From the NCBI RefSeq assembly GCF_002258315.1, contig NZ_NOYD01000058.1, positions 1-52,465 on the forward strand: a stretch of DNA of 52,465 bases. Reading direction: 5' to 3'. Below, in pieces: positions 7,073 through 16,177 of the stretch; the stretch's first letter is position 1; each line of letters starts with the position of its first letter. The notes below the pieces were generated by a model. That model searched no databases. It was not told where the DNA came from and saw nothing but the letters and a program-made list of their open reading frames with translations. The position numbers and the translations under genes are program-made. The stretch comes from Rhodococcus sp. 06-462-5 (GTDB lineage Bacteria > Actinomycetota > Actinomycetes > Mycobacteriales > Mycobacteriaceae).

Positions 7073-9906
7073 CACTCCCCCACCGCATCCTCGCTGAGGC
7101 GGAACAGTTCCTGCAGCTCCGCGGTGTCCATCTCGGTCACCCAGTTCTCGCCGGTGCCCACGGCCAGATTCGCCAGATCCTGTTTGGAGACGAGCATCGA
7201 GTCGATCCGTTCCTCGACGGTGCCCACACACAGCAGTTTTCGCACCTCGACGTTCTTGCGCTGCCCGATGCGAAAGGCCCGGTCCGTCGCCTGATTCTCC
7301 ACCGCCGGGTTCCACCAACGATCCAGATGAACGACATGATTGGCGGCGGTGAGATTCAATCCGGTGCCGCCGGCCTTGAGCGAGAGCATCATGATCGGCG
7401 GACCGTTCTCGCTCTGGAACTTCTCCACCATCTCGTCGCGCTTGGACTTGCTCACGCCGCCGTGCAGGAACGGCACCTCGGTCCCGAAGCGTTCGGCGAA
7501 GTACGGTGCCACGAGCTCACCGAACTCCCGGAACTGCGTGAACAGCAACGCTTTCTCGTTGTCGCCCAGAATCGAGTCGAGCATGTCCTCCACCAAACCG
7601 ATCTTGCCCGAGCGATGCTGCCCCCTCTTGAGCACCGGCGAGCCGTCGGACAGGAAATGGGCGGGGTGATTGCACACCTGCTTGAGACGAGTGAGTGCGG
7701 ACAGCACCGCCCCCTTGCGCTTCATGCCCTTCGCGTCGGCGATCTGCGCCATCATCTCGTCGACGACTGCCTTGTACAGCGCAGCCTGCTCGGCGGTGAG
7801 GTTGGCGCGCACGGTCATCTCGTTCTTCTCGGGCAGATCCGAGATGACCGTCGGATCCGTCTTGACGCGACGCAGAATGAACGGCGAGGTGATGGCGCGC
7901 AGACGCGACACCGCGCTCTCGTCGTTCTCGCGCTCGATCGGAACCGAGAACCGCTTTCGAAAGTCCGACGGCCTACCGAGCATGCCCGGATTGGCGAAGT
8001 CGAGAATGGACCTCAGCTCGTCCAGGCGATTCTCGACCGGTGTTCCGGTGAGCGCCAACTTGTGATCCGCGGGGATCGCGAGCGCCGCCTTGGCCTGCAC
8101 GGTGCCCGAGTTCTTGATGTGTTGCGCCTCGTCCAGGACGACGCGACGCCACGTCTGCTCCGCCAGCTGCGCGCGGTCCTTGGCCATCAACGCGTACGTG
8201 GTGACGATCAGATCGTGCTCGGCGATCGCCCGATCGAGCTCCTCGTCGCGTAGTCGCGTCGGACCGTGGTGCACCAGAACACGCAGTGCCGGAGTGAACT
8301 TCGCCGCCTCACGCTGCCAGTTGCCGACCACCGACATCGGCGCCACCAGCAGCGTCGGAGTCGAACTCTTCTCGTGCGCGAGCAGTGTCAACACCTGCAG
8401 AGTCTTGCCGAGCCCCATGTCGTCGGCGAGTACCGCCCCGAGACCGAGCCGACTCATGAACGCGAGCCAATCGAGTCCACGCTGCTGATACGGCCGAAGA
8501 GTCGCGTTCACACCGGCCGGTACCGGGATCGTCTCGGGCACCGCACCGGGCTCGAGCAACGTGGCTGCCCATCCGGTGGCTCGAATATCCTGGACCGGAG
8601 CAGGAGGCGGATCGGCCAGGGTCATCTCGCGCATCAGCGTGCTCAGCGCAGTCCCGTCGCCGTGATGCTCGGCGACGTACTTGGCGGCTCGTGCGAGCTG
8701 ACCGCCGTCGGCCAGCACCCACTGACCGCGGAGTCGAACGAGATCACCCTTCGAGACGGCGAGTCTGTTCATCTCCGCCTCGGTGAGCACCATGTCGCCG
8801 AGTTGGAGCTGCCAGTCGTACGACACCAATTCGTCCATGCCGACCGCCCGATCGGCCGCCGCTTTGGTGACCGCAGGCGAATCGACGCGCAGCCTCATCG
8901 ACGGATCCAACCTCGTCCAGGCTCGCGGTAGCAGAACCGTCGTTCCGGTGGCCTGCAGTGCCGTCGCTCCGTGTTCGACGAGGTCGATGACCACCGACGT
9001 CGGAAGGAGCAGATCGAGGGTGCCTTCCTGCGACGGCAGATCACGCAATCTCGGGTACGCCGCCACGGCCTCGCCGAGCTTGCGCACGGCAATGGAGAGC
9101 AGGGTGGCATCGACCTTGCGGCTCATCGGAACCGGACGCGGAGCTTCACCATCCGCTCGCAGACACACCTGCAGCGTCCAGAACGACTCGACTGCTTCCT
9201 CGGACGAACTGTCGACGGCCTCATCATCGTCATCGGGTTCGAGCAGGCGTAGCACCAGGGACGGCTCGTCGACGGTGAGGCTTCCGCGCCAGTTCTCGAG
9301 CATCGTCGAAATCTGTTGCGTGCCATCTGCATACGGGTCGTCGCGGATCAGAGCCGACAACAGCGGATGCTCCGAGTCGGGTCGACCCAGAACCGATCTG
9401 ACGATCGGATCGGTGAGTTCCTCCACCATGTCGTCGAGAATCTTCTTCGGCCGTTCGCCCGCACGCTGCACCGAAGGCATCGCGACGGCGAGTTCGCTCA
9501 GCCAGGCCCGTTGCCGTTCGCCCCCGACCAGACGCCACCGTGGCCACCACTGCCCGTCCATCAATTTCAGGGCCGGAACGACGCGACCGCCGCGGACCCA
9601 GCGTTCGATACCGCGGGCGACGTGCGCCAGGTAGCGCAGATCACCGGAGATCGACGGGTGGTCGGACGGCGTTCGCAACAGCAGATCGGCACCGTCGTGC
9701 GGGGCGAGAGCGATGGCCGGAACCTTCACCGGGGCCTGCGCGGTGGCACTCCGTCCGGACGCCGGAAACGAGACTTCGGCACGGTGTCGGAACGTTCGGG
9801 TGAGGACGTGCGCGTGGGTCGGCGGCAGATCCGGTTCTTCGCCGGTGGGGATCTTCTCGTCCCACAGCATCAGCCCGGCACCGGGAGACCAGAGACCGTG
9901 CAGCAT
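7072..9906 (-). CDS. SNF2-family DEAD/DEAH helicase-like ATPase
   Basis: A 944-residue protein with a long N-terminal region of bacterial SNF2 type, then the two RecA-like lobes. Motif I is LADDMGLGKT, motif II is LDEAQ, motif III is LTGTPVENR, and motifs V/VI are LKAGGTGLNL and DRAFRIGQ. It is expected to be a DNA-dependent ATPase that translocates on duplex DNA and remodels protein-DNA complexes. The ATG at 9906 is favoured; an in-frame TTG at 9918 is possible. It is co-transcribed with the SWIM protein that follows. No nuclease or methylase is adjacent, so a defence role is not indicated. Confidence 0.9.
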   Translation of the reverse strand: MLHGLWSPGAGLMLWDEKIPTGEEPDLPPTHAHVLTRTFRHRAEVSFPASGRSATAQAPVKVPAIALAPHDGADLLLRTPSDHPSISGDLRYLAHVARGIERWVRGGRVVPALKLMDGQWWPRWRLVGGERQRAWLSELAVAMPSVQRAGERPKKILDDMVEELTDPIVRSVLGRPDSEHPLLSALIRDDPYADGTQQISTMLENWRGSLTVDEPSLVLRLLEPDDDDEAVDSSSEEAVESFWTLQVCLRADGEAPRPVPMSRKVDATLLSIAVRKLGEAVAAYPRLRDLPSQEGTLDLLLPTSVVIDLVEHGATALQATGTTVLLPRAWTRLDPSMRLRVDSPAVTKAAADRAVGMDELVSYDWQLQLGDMVLTEAEMNRLAVSKGDLVRLRGQWVLADGGQLARAAKYVAEHHGDGTALSTLMREMTLADPPPAPVQDIRATGWAATLLEPGAVPETIPVPAGVNATLRPYQQRGLDWLAFMSRLGLGAVLADDMGLGKTLQVLTLLAHEKSSTPTLLVAPMSVVGNWQREAAKFTPALRVLVHHGPTRLRDEELDRAIAEHDLIVTTYALMAKDRAQLAEQTWRRVVLDEAQHIKNSGTVQAKAALAIPADHKLALTGTPVENRLDELRSILDFANPGMLGRPSDFRKRFSVPIERENDESAVSRLRAITSPFILRRVKTDPTVISDLPEKNEMTVRANLTAEQAALYKAVVDEMMAQIADAKGMKRKGAVLSALTRLKQVCNHPAHFLSDGSPVLKRGQHRSGKIGLVEDMLDSILGDNEKALLFTQFREFGELVAPYFAERFGTEVPFLHGGVSKSKRDEMVEKFQSENGPPIMMLSLKAGGTGLNLTAANHVVHLDRWWNPAVENQATDRAFRIGQRKNVEVRKLLCVGTVEERIDSMLVSKQDLANLAVGTGENWVTEMDTAELQELFRLSEDAVGE

Positions 9907-9981
9907 CGGTCCATCCAATCAGCAAGCACCGACACACTCGAGGTGAGGCGCTCCCGAGCGAGTCGCTGAATGAGGCACAGT

Positions 9982-10893
9982 ATGGACATGATCGCGTACG
10001 GCTTCAGCGAATACGGCGGACCCGACACCGAATACCTTCTGGACATACCCGTCGCCGAACCGGGATCGGGGCAGATTCTCGTGGCGGTCCACGCCGCCGG
10101 GGTCAATCCTGCGGACTGGAAGGTGCGGGCGGGCAATCGCAAGGACACCGTGCAGATCACCTTGCCCGCGGTTCTGGGTCGGGAAGTATCGGGCACCGTC
10201 GTGTCGACCGGTGCCGGTGTGGCCGAGTTCTCGGTGGGCGACCACGTGTTCGGAGCCACCGCGTCGGGACACGGAGGCTATGCGCAGTACACCGTGCTCA
10301 ACGCGTCGAGCACGGCCCACAAGCCGGAGGCCGTCTCGTGGGCGGCCGCGGCCACTCTGCCGGTCGCCGCCGGGACCGCATACGACGCGCTGCACCGGCT
10401 CGCCGTCGGCACGGGCGATTCCATCCTGGTGCTCGGCGCGGGTGGCGGCGTGGGTTCGGCCGTTCTGCAACTCGCGCGAGCCGACGGTATCGACGTCCTC
10501 GCGGTCGCGAGTGCAGGCAAGCGGGAGTGGATCGAGAGCCTCGGAGCCGAATTCTTCGCCTCTGGACTCGACTTCGTCGATTCGATCTCGCGACCGGTGG
10601 ACGGCATCGTCGATCTCGTCGGAGGCGAGACGTTGCGCGCTGCCGCGACCGCTGTGACGGCGGGGGTAGCGGTCGTCAGCGTCGCGGACCCGATGCTCGC
10701 GGCGCAGTGGGGCGGTTCCGGAGTCGACCGAGACCGCACCACAGCAGCATTCGCGCGACTGGCGGACCTGACCGCATCGGGCGTCCTTCGTCCGCGCATC
10801 GACCATGTCTTCCCGCTCGAGCGTGCGGGTGACGCTCTCGCCCTCGTCGAGAACGGACACGTGCTCGGCAAGGTCGTCGTCGAGGTTCGCTGA
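9982..10893 (+). CDS. NADP-dependent oxidoreductase (quinone oxidoreductase-like MDR)
   Basis: A 303-residue zinc-independent medium-chain reductase. The N-terminal GroES-like domain contains AAGVNPADWKVR and PAVLGREVSGTV, and the nucleotide-binding GAGGGVGSAVLQLA lies in the middle. The short insert between domains and the lack of zinc cysteines place it with quinone oxidoreductase and crotonyl reductase-like enzymes. The ATG at 9982 was selected over 9970 and 9988 because a GAGG ribosome site lies 6 nt upstream. It diverges from the SNF2 gene across about 75 bp. The substrate cannot be inferred. Confidence 0.85.
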   Translation: MDMIAYGFSEYGGPDTEYLLDIPVAEPGSGQILVAVHAAGVNPADWKVRAGNRKDTVQITLPAVLGREVSGTVVSTGAGVAEFSVGDHVFGATASGHGGYAQYTVLNASSTAHKPEAVSWAAAATLPVAAGTAYDALHRLAVGTGDSILVLGAGGGVGSAVLQLARADGIDVLAVASAGKREWIESLGAEFFASGLDFVDSISRPVDGIVDLVGGETLRAAATAVTAGVAVVSVADPMLAAQWGGSGVDRDRTTAAFARLADLTASGVLRPRIDHVFPLERAGDALALVENGHVLGKVVVEVR

Positions 10894-10990
10894 CGCCGGG
10901 TGCGGGTGCGCGGATCACTGTCGGTGCCTTCCGGCACACTGCTGTCGCGAGGACCGATAACCGGGTACGAAGATCGATGATGGGGCGTGC

Positions 10991-11713
10991 GTGAGAAAGC
11001 TGTGGGTAGCGGTACTGCTGGTGATCGGTGCGGCAGTGATGGCTGTGTTCGGCTCGTGCGATCGGCCCGTCATCCCCGGTTTCTCCCCCGCCGAACCGGC
11101 TCCGGGCAGTCCCACTCGCACTCAGGTCGAGCAGTTGCTCGCCCAGGTTCGCGTGGTCGCCGCCAGGCCCGATGCCCTCGGCTACGAGCGCGGATGCAAG
11201 AGCGGCGAAGGATGTGTGTTCGGCCCGGCGTGGACGGACGACTACGACGGGCCGGGTGGTCACGACGGCTGCGGTACCCGCGACAACGTCTTGGCGTTGT
11301 CGATGACCGAGGTCGAGTTCCGCGCAGGCACCCGCGACTGCGTCGTGCTGTCGGGTTCGCTCGCTGACCCGTACTCCGGTGAGCCGATGCAGTTCACCAA
11401 GTCCGACGCCGGAAAGATTCAGATCGATCACGTCTACCCCCTGTCCGCTGCGTGGGACATGGGCGCGAACACGTGGTTGCCCGACAAGCGCGTTCGGTTC
11501 GCCAACGACGTGGCGTTCAATCTGCTCGCGGTCAACGGAGCGGACAATCAGAGCAAGAGCGACAAGACACCCTCGCAATGGTTGCCGCCGAACGCGGCCT
11601 ACCACTGCTTCTACGCAGGTAAGTACCTGTCGGTCGCTGCCCAGTACGAGCTGCCGATCACCCAGGCCGATCAGAGTGTTCTCGCTTCGGTCGCCTCGAC
11701 GTGCGCGGCGTAA
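10991..11713 (+). CDS. Secreted HNH endonuclease family protein (DUF1524)
   Basis: 240 residues with an N-terminal hydrophobic signal (about 4-22) ending in FGSC, which is either a weak lipobox or a Sec signal. The nuclease core has the histidine in IQIDHVYPL (D146-H147) and the asparagine-rich NLLAVNGADNQSKSDK, the usual GmrSD-C/DUF1524 pattern for secreted actinobacterial nucleases. Eight cysteines in all, most outside the signal region, suggest disulphides. Translation starts at a GTG. A role in extracellular DNA use is a family-level inference; no immunity or secretion partner is adjacent. Confidence 0.85.
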   Translation: MRKLWVAVLLVIGAAVMAVFGSCDRPVIPGFSPAEPAPGSPTRTQVEQLLAQVRVVAARPDALGYERGCKSGEGCVFGPAWTDDYDGPGGHDGCGTRDNVLALSMTEVEFRAGTRDCVVLSGSLADPYSGEPMQFTKSDAGKIQIDHVYPLSAAWDMGANTWLPDKRVRFANDVAFNLLAVNGADNQSKSDKTPSQWLPPNAAYHCFYAGKYLSVAAQYELPITQADQSVLASVASTCAA

Positions 11714-11723
11714 CGTCTCAGCG

Positions 11724-12551
11724 ATGGCAACAGCACACCCGCGCAGCGTCCTCGACCGTGAGACCCAGCTCTGTATGTCCCTGTCGGGCCGACCGAGCAA
11801 CATCGGAACTCGTTTCCACAACTATCTCTACGACGAGTTGGACCTGAATTTCGTCTACAAGGCGTTCACCACCACCGACATCGCCGCCGCGGTGGGAGGC
11901 GTTCGCGCGCTGGGCATTCGAGGCTGCGCTGTCTCCATGCCGTTCAAGGAAGATGTGATCGAACTGGTCGACGTGATGCACGAATCGGCGAGCGCGATCG
12001 AATCCGTCAACACGATCGTCAACGAGAACGGCGTCCTTCACGCGTACAACACCGACTACCAGGCCGTCGCGAACCTACTCGCCGCGAGTGGCTTCTCGAC
12101 CGACTACTCGGTGGCCGTCACCGGCAGCGGCGGCATGGCCAAAGCTGTCGTTGCCGCACTGCGGGATTCGGGTTACACCCGGGGCACCGTCGTCGCTCGC
12201 AACGCGAACACCGGCCCGGCCCTCGCCGAGACCTACGGCTACGACTGGTCGGCCGAAGCAGTGGGCGCGGACCTCCTCGTGAACGTGACCCCGGTGGGTA
12301 TGGCCGGCGGACCGGATGCCGAATCGGCACCGTTCACCGAACAGCAGATCGACGCAGCGAAGGCCGTGTTCGACGTCGTCGCCATGCCGTCGGAGACGCC
12401 GCTGATCGTCGCCGCCCGGGCGGCGAACAAGCCCGTGGTCACCGGCGCTCAGGTCATCGCGCTCCAGGCGGCAGAACAGTTCGTTCTCTACACCGGGGTG
12501 CGGCCGTCGGACGAACAGATCGCACGCGCATCGGAGTTCTCGCGCAGCTGA
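11724..12551 (+). CDS. Shikimate 5-dehydrogenase family protein
   Basis: 275 residues with the AroE two-domain layout. The N-terminal SLSGRPSNIGTRFHN replaces the usual SKSP/HS substrate site, SMPFKEDVI carries the catalytic lysine, NTIVNENGVLHAYNTD follows, and the NADP-binding TGSGGMAKAVVAAL lies near residue 132. The NTD aspartate and lysine are kept, but the substrate loop differs from biosynthetic AroE, which suggests a paralogue (quinate or other hydroxy-acid dehydrogenase) rather than the pathway enzyme. TAACGT (11711-11716) sits 7 nt before the ATG, so a leaderless transcript is possible. Confidence 0.8.
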   Translation: MATAHPRSVLDRETQLCMSLSGRPSNIGTRFHNYLYDELDLNFVYKAFTTTDIAAAVGGVRALGIRGCAVSMPFKEDVIELVDVMHESASAIESVNTIVNENGVLHAYNTDYQAVANLLAASGFSTDYSVAVTGSGGMAKAVVAALRDSGYTRGTVVARNANTGPALAETYGYDWSAEAVGADLLVNVTPVGMAGGPDAESAPFTEQQIDAAKAVFDVVAMPSETPLIVAARAANKPVVTGAQVIALQAAEQFVLYTGVRPSDEQIARASEFSRS

Positions 12552-12552
12552 C

Positions 12553-13335
12553 TCACAGATGCTGCCACCGGGGCTTGTTGGCGTAGGCGTACCGGTAGTA
12601 CTCCGCAAGTGCGAGCGACGACGCCGCGGCCTCGTCCAACAGCACCGTTGCGTGGGGGTGCCATTGGATCGCCGACGCCGGACAGTGCGCCGACAACGGT
12701 CCTTCGACGGCTGCCGCCACCGCGTCGGCTTTCGACTCCCCGGTGGCGATCAACACGAGGTGACGCGCCTCGTCGATGGTGCCCAGCCCCTGCGTCAGTA
12801 CGTGATGCGGCACGTCCTCGGGCGAATCGAAGAAACGGGCATTGTCGACGCGAGTCTGTTCGGTCAGCGTCTTCACCCGCGTCCGCGATCGCAGTGACGA
12901 TCCGGGCTCGTTGAAGCCGATGTGCCCGTCGGTGCCGATGCCGAGGATCTGAACATCGATGCCGCCTGCGGCTGCGATCGCGGCGTCGTACCGCTGCGCC
13001 TCGGCCGCGATGTCGTCCGCTTCACCGTCGGGCGAGAACACCGCGGCGTCGTCCAGATCGACGTGGTCGACGAAGTTCTCTCGAATGAACGAGAAATAGG
13101 ACTGCTCTGCTGTTCTCGCCAGTCCGATGTACTCGTCGAGCAGGAAGGCGCGGCATCGCGCGAACGACAGACCGTCCTCCCGATGCCGCCGCGCCAATTC
13201 GCGATACGTGCCCACCGGGGTGGACCCCGTTGCCAGTCCCAATACAGGAGTGGTGCCGGCTCGTGCGACTCGTTCGACGATGTCGGCGGCCGATCGGTCC
13301 ACTGCGTCGGCCCCCTCGAGGATCACGACCTCCAT
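12553..13335 (-). CDS. nagB: Glucosamine-6-phosphate deaminase
   Basis: Converts glucosamine-6-phosphate to fructose-6-phosphate and ammonia. The 260 residues match NagB length. Motifs are LATGSTPVGTY (phosphate loop, about 34), FLLDEYIGL with D67, and ILGIGTDGHIGFNEPGSSL with D136 and the ring-opening H138. Its ATG directly abuts the nagA stop codon (TAG/ATG). It is the last gene of the EIIC-nagA-nagB unit, converging with the shikimate dehydrogenase homologue across one base. Confidence 0.95.
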   Translation of the reverse strand: MEVVILEGADAVDRSAADIVERVARAGTTPVLGLATGSTPVGTYRELARRHREDGLSFARCRAFLLDEYIGLARTAEQSYFSFIRENFVDHVDLDDAAVFSPDGEADDIAAEAQRYDAAIAAAGGIDVQILGIGTDGHIGFNEPGSSLRSRTRVKTLTEQTRVDNARFFDSPEDVPHHVLTQGLGTIDEARHLVLIATGESKADAVAAAVEGPLSAHCPASAIQWHPHATVLLDEAAASSLALAEYYRYAYANKPRWQHL

Positions 13336-14526
13336 CTAGCTGTCCTCTCCGATTGCTGTTCCGCCTCTGATCACCTGCAGTGGCTCGAACGCCGCGTCGA
13401 CCACCAGCACGTCGGCTCTCATGCCCTGTTCGAGGCAACCGATGTCGGAGCCGAGGCCGATCGACGCCGCAGGAGTCGACGATGCAGCCCGCACCGCCTC
13501 GACCAAGGGCACGTCGGCGTCCAGCACGGCGCGTCGCAACAAGTCCAGTACGGTCGCGGTCCCGCCCGCGATCGGAGCGGTCTCGGTATCGACGTCGCGG
13601 GACAACCGCGCGACCGAGTGACGGACGGTCACATCCAGTGGTCCGAGTCGATAGCGACCGTCCGGCATACCGGCCGCGGCCATCGCGTCGGACACCAGCG
13701 CGATGTGTGTACCACCGACGAGATCGAACACCGCGCGCACGGTCTCGTCGGCGAGATGTATTCCGTCGCCTATCAATTCGAGCACCATCAAGCCGCGCGC
13801 CGCGGCCGCCAAGCACTCGCTCACCGGGCCCGGTGCCCGATGATGCCAGGTCGGCATTCCGTTGAACAGGTGTGTGGCCGTGATCGGACCGTCCGACAAC
13901 GACTCGACAGCGCGTCGGGTGGTGAGCGCATCGGCGTCCGTGTGTCCGATGCTCGGCAGTACCCCGTTCTCCCGCAACATCTCTGCGATGGCGGTGAAAC
14001 CGTCGATCTCGGGTGCAAGTGTCATCGACCGCACCGCTCCCCGGCCCGCGCCCAGTATGTCGCTGAGGAGTCCGGGATCTCCGCTGCGCAGCGACGTCGG
14101 GTCTTGCGCGCCGCAACGGGCGACCGAGAGGAACGGCCCCTCGAGGTGGACTCCGGCGATGTCACCGGACTCGTACAGATCGGCCAACAGCGACGTCTGC
14201 GTGATCAGCCGTTCCGGCGGTGCCGACACCAGTGAGGCGAGCATCGTCGTGGTCCCGCGAGAGCGGTGATGCCGTACCGCCGTCATGAGATCGACGGCGG
14301 GTGAATCCGGAAAAGAGGCACCCGCTCCACCGTGGCAATGCAGATCGACCAACCCTGGGAGGATCGTCGAATTCGTCTGCGGTACTGCCTCACCGGGCCA
14401 CGCCGCTGCAGGTCCGACCCACGAGATCCGGTCTCCCGTCGACGCGAGAACGCCGTCCTCGATCACCCGCTCGCGCGTGACGACCCGCCCGCGGTGCGTG
14501 GTCGTGGTCGTGGTGGATGCGGTCAT
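13336..14526 (-). CDS. nagA: N-acetylglucosamine-6-phosphate deacetylase
   Basis: Amidohydrolase that removes acetate from GlcNAc-6-phosphate before NagB acts. The 396 residues show the metal site HCHGGAGASFPD near 63, the metal glutamate in GVHLEGPFLS near 125, histidines in SIGHTDADA and ATHLFNGM, and the catalytic aspartate in LVSDAMAAAG. The start ATG overlaps the EIIC stop by 3 nt (ATGA). The run MTASTTTTTTHRG at the N-terminus is probably disordered. Confidence 0.94.
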   Translation of the reverse strand: MTASTTTTTTHRGRVVTRERVIEDGVLASTGDRISWVGPAAAWPGEAVPQTNSTILPGLVDLHCHGGAGASFPDSPAVDLMTAVRHHRSRGTTTMLASLVSAPPERLITQTSLLADLYESGDIAGVHLEGPFLSVARCGAQDPTSLRSGDPGLLSDILGAGRGAVRSMTLAPEIDGFTAIAEMLRENGVLPSIGHTDADALTTRRAVESLSDGPITATHLFNGMPTWHHRAPGPVSECLAAAARGLMVLELIGDGIHLADETVRAVFDLVGGTHIALVSDAMAAAGMPDGRYRLGPLDVTVRHSVARLSRDVDTETAPIAGGTATVLDLLRRAVLDADVPLVEAVRAASSTPAASIGLGSDIGCLEQGMRADVLVVDAAFEPLQVIRGGTAIGEDS

Positions 14527-15770
14527 GCCCGATCGGGTTCGAGCACTGCGTCGTCCTCACGTCCGGGGGTGCGCAGGTTCCACTTCTTGATGACGAAGCT
14601 GAACAAGAAGTAGTAGATCACCGCGTACACCAGGCCGATCGGGATGAGCAGCCACGCCTTGGTGGCGATTCCGTAGTTCAGCAGATAGTCGATGCCGCCG
14701 GCGGAGAAGAAGAATCCGTCGTGGATCCCGAGGGCATTGGTCAACGCCATCGAGGTTCCGGTCAACACCGCGTGAATGATGTAGAGCGGCCAGGCCACGA
14801 ACATGAACGAGTATTCGAGCGGCTCGGTGATACCGGTGACGAAGGCAGTCAGGCCGGTGGACAACATGATTCCGCCGACGATCTTCTTCTGCGACGGCTT
14901 CGCGTTGCGGTAGATCGCGAATGCCGCAGCGGGAAGAGCGAACATCATGATCGGGAAGAATCCGGTCATGAACACTCCGGCGGACGGGTCGCCGGCGAAG
15001 AACCGATTCAGATCGCCGCGGACCAATTGACCGCCTGCATCCTGGTAGTCCCCCACCAGGAACCAGACGACGGAGTTCAGAATGTGGTGCAGCCCAGTGG
15101 GAATGAGCATTCGATTGGCGAAGCCGTAGATTCCGCTTCCCACCACACTGTGGTCGGCGACCGTGTTACCCACCCATTGGAGAGCACTGTAGAAGAGTGG
15201 ATAGACAAACGACATGACTACGGCGACAACGAGACCGGTGATTGCCGTCATGATCGGCACCAGACGACGGCCGCTGAAGAAGCCGAGATAGTCCGGCAGC
15301 TTCTGCCGATAGAATCGCTGCCACAGAATTGCCGAGAGCAATCCGATGACGATGCCTGCCAGTACGCCGTAGTCGATGACGGCCGGGTCTCCGTTTGCAT
15401 CGACCTCTCCGTCGAGCACGACCGGCGACATTGCCGTGAAGACGCCGTTCATCACCATGTAGCCGACTACCGCTGCGAGTGCGGTCGAACCATCGGACTT
15501 CTTGGCCCAGCCGATGGCGATACCGACCGCGAAGATGAGGGGAAGCCAGGTGAATACCGCCTGCCCTGCGGCGGAGATGACCGCCGCGGTGGTCTCCAGT
15601 GCGCTGAATCTCCCCAGCAGGTCGTCCTGACCGAGCCGCAGGAGAATTCCGGCGGCGGGCAGTACAGCGATCGGGAGCATGAGGCTGCGACCGAACCGCT
15701 GCAGCCCGGCCAATGATCGAGATTCCTTCTTCGGCTCGGTATCGATCGAGTCCGTCTTCTTCGGGGTCAT
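14523..15770 (-). CDS. nagE: PTS N-acetylglucosamine/glucose-family permease, EIIC
   Basis: A 415-residue polytopic membrane protein of the glucose superfamily of PTS permeases. It begins with a short cytosolic lead, then the conserved GRSLMLPIAVLPAAGIL, and carries ITEPLEYSFMFVAWPLY, the family sugar-binding ITEPxE motif. It lacks fused EIIB and EIIA domains, which are encoded separately and divergently at 15947-16638. GlcNAc specificity is inferred from coupling to nagA and nagB. The general PTS proteins EI and HPr are not in the window. Confidence 0.9.
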   Translation of the reverse strand: MTPKKTDSIDTEPKKESRSLAGLQRFGRSLMLPIAVLPAAGILLRLGQDDLLGRFSALETTAAVISAAGQAVFTWLPLIFAVGIAIGWAKKSDGSTALAAVVGYMVMNGVFTAMSPVVLDGEVDANGDPAVIDYGVLAGIVIGLLSAILWQRFYRQKLPDYLGFFSGRRLVPIMTAITGLVVAVVMSFVYPLFYSALQWVGNTVADHSVVGSGIYGFANRMLIPTGLHHILNSVVWFLVGDYQDAGGQLVRGDLNRFFAGDPSAGVFMTGFFPIMMFALPAAAFAIYRNAKPSQKKIVGGIMLSTGLTAFVTGITEPLEYSFMFVAWPLYIIHAVLTGTSMALTNALGIHDGFFFSAGGIDYLLNYGIATKAWLLIPIGLVYAVIYYFLFSFVIKKWNLRTPGREDDAVLEPDRA

Positions 15771-15843
15771 GGCGACCTTCTCTTCGAGGCTGGTCCTTCG
15801 AGGGCGACTTCGCTGTTGTGACCGGGTGCCATCAGGGGTACTG

Positions 15844-15859
15844 TCCGGTCATTACCAGT
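15844..15859. promoter_or_regulatory. DasR/NagR-type operator candidate (dre-like)
   Basis: On the minus strand the site reads ACTGGTAATGACCGGA. It matches the Streptomyces dre consensus (ACTGGTCTAGACCAGT) at 11 of 16 positions, including both GGT/ACC cores. It overlaps the expected start of the EIIC transcript, just downstream of a promoter with a consensus -35. It lies between the two divergent PTS arms and beside a gene for a UTRA-type GntR regulator, so it is the best candidate operator for both. Confidence 0.55.
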
Positions 15860-15862
15860 TGT

Positions 15863-15891
15863 AGTTTGGCCAGGTGGCAAGCACATGTCAA
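15863..15891 (-). promoter_or_regulatory. Promoter of EIIC-nagA-nagB
   Basis: Minus strand: TTGACA (15886-15891), a perfect -35, is 17 nt from CAAACT (15863-15868), a weak -10. A repressor bound at 15844-15859 would cover the start site. Confidence 0.45.
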
Positions 15892-15946
15892 CCCGGCCGT
15901 GTGATCCACCCGACAGACATACGCCGACAGAAAGCGGGAACCCCAC

Positions 15947-16177
15947 ATGTCCAAAGCGGACGCGATCGTCGAAGGTCTCGGCGGTGCCGACAACATCGTC
16001 GAGATCGAAGCGTGCATCACTCGGCTGCGCACCGAGGTGAAGGACGGGTCGTTGGTGAACGAGGCAGCGCTCAAGGCAGCAGGTGCCCACGGCGTCTTTC
16101 ACAAGGGAACCGCGGTTCAGGTCATCGTCGGCCCCGAAGCGGACACGCTCGCAGAAGACATCGGCGACATCCTGTGA
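15947..16177 (+). CDS. PTS EIIB component, glucose/GlcNAc family
   Basis: A free-standing 76-residue EIIB domain. C23 in VEIEACITRLR is the phosphocysteine that passes phosphate from EIIA to the incoming sugar. It ends at GDIL, the normal domain boundary. A GCGGGA ribosome site precedes the ATG. It overlaps the EIIA gene by 3 nt and is divergent from the EIIC gene, so three polypeptides make one permease, as in Streptomyces NagE2/NagF/Crr. Confidence 0.92.
   Translation: MSKADAIVEGLGGADNIVEIEACITRLRTEVKDGSLVNEAALKAAGAHGVFHKGTAVQVIVGPEADTLAEDIGDIL

Noticed and set aside
7072..9906. SNF2/SWIM pair as a phage-defence system
   Set aside because: No nuclease, methylase, protease or other defence component is adjacent, and the pair is common in actinobacterial chromosomes.
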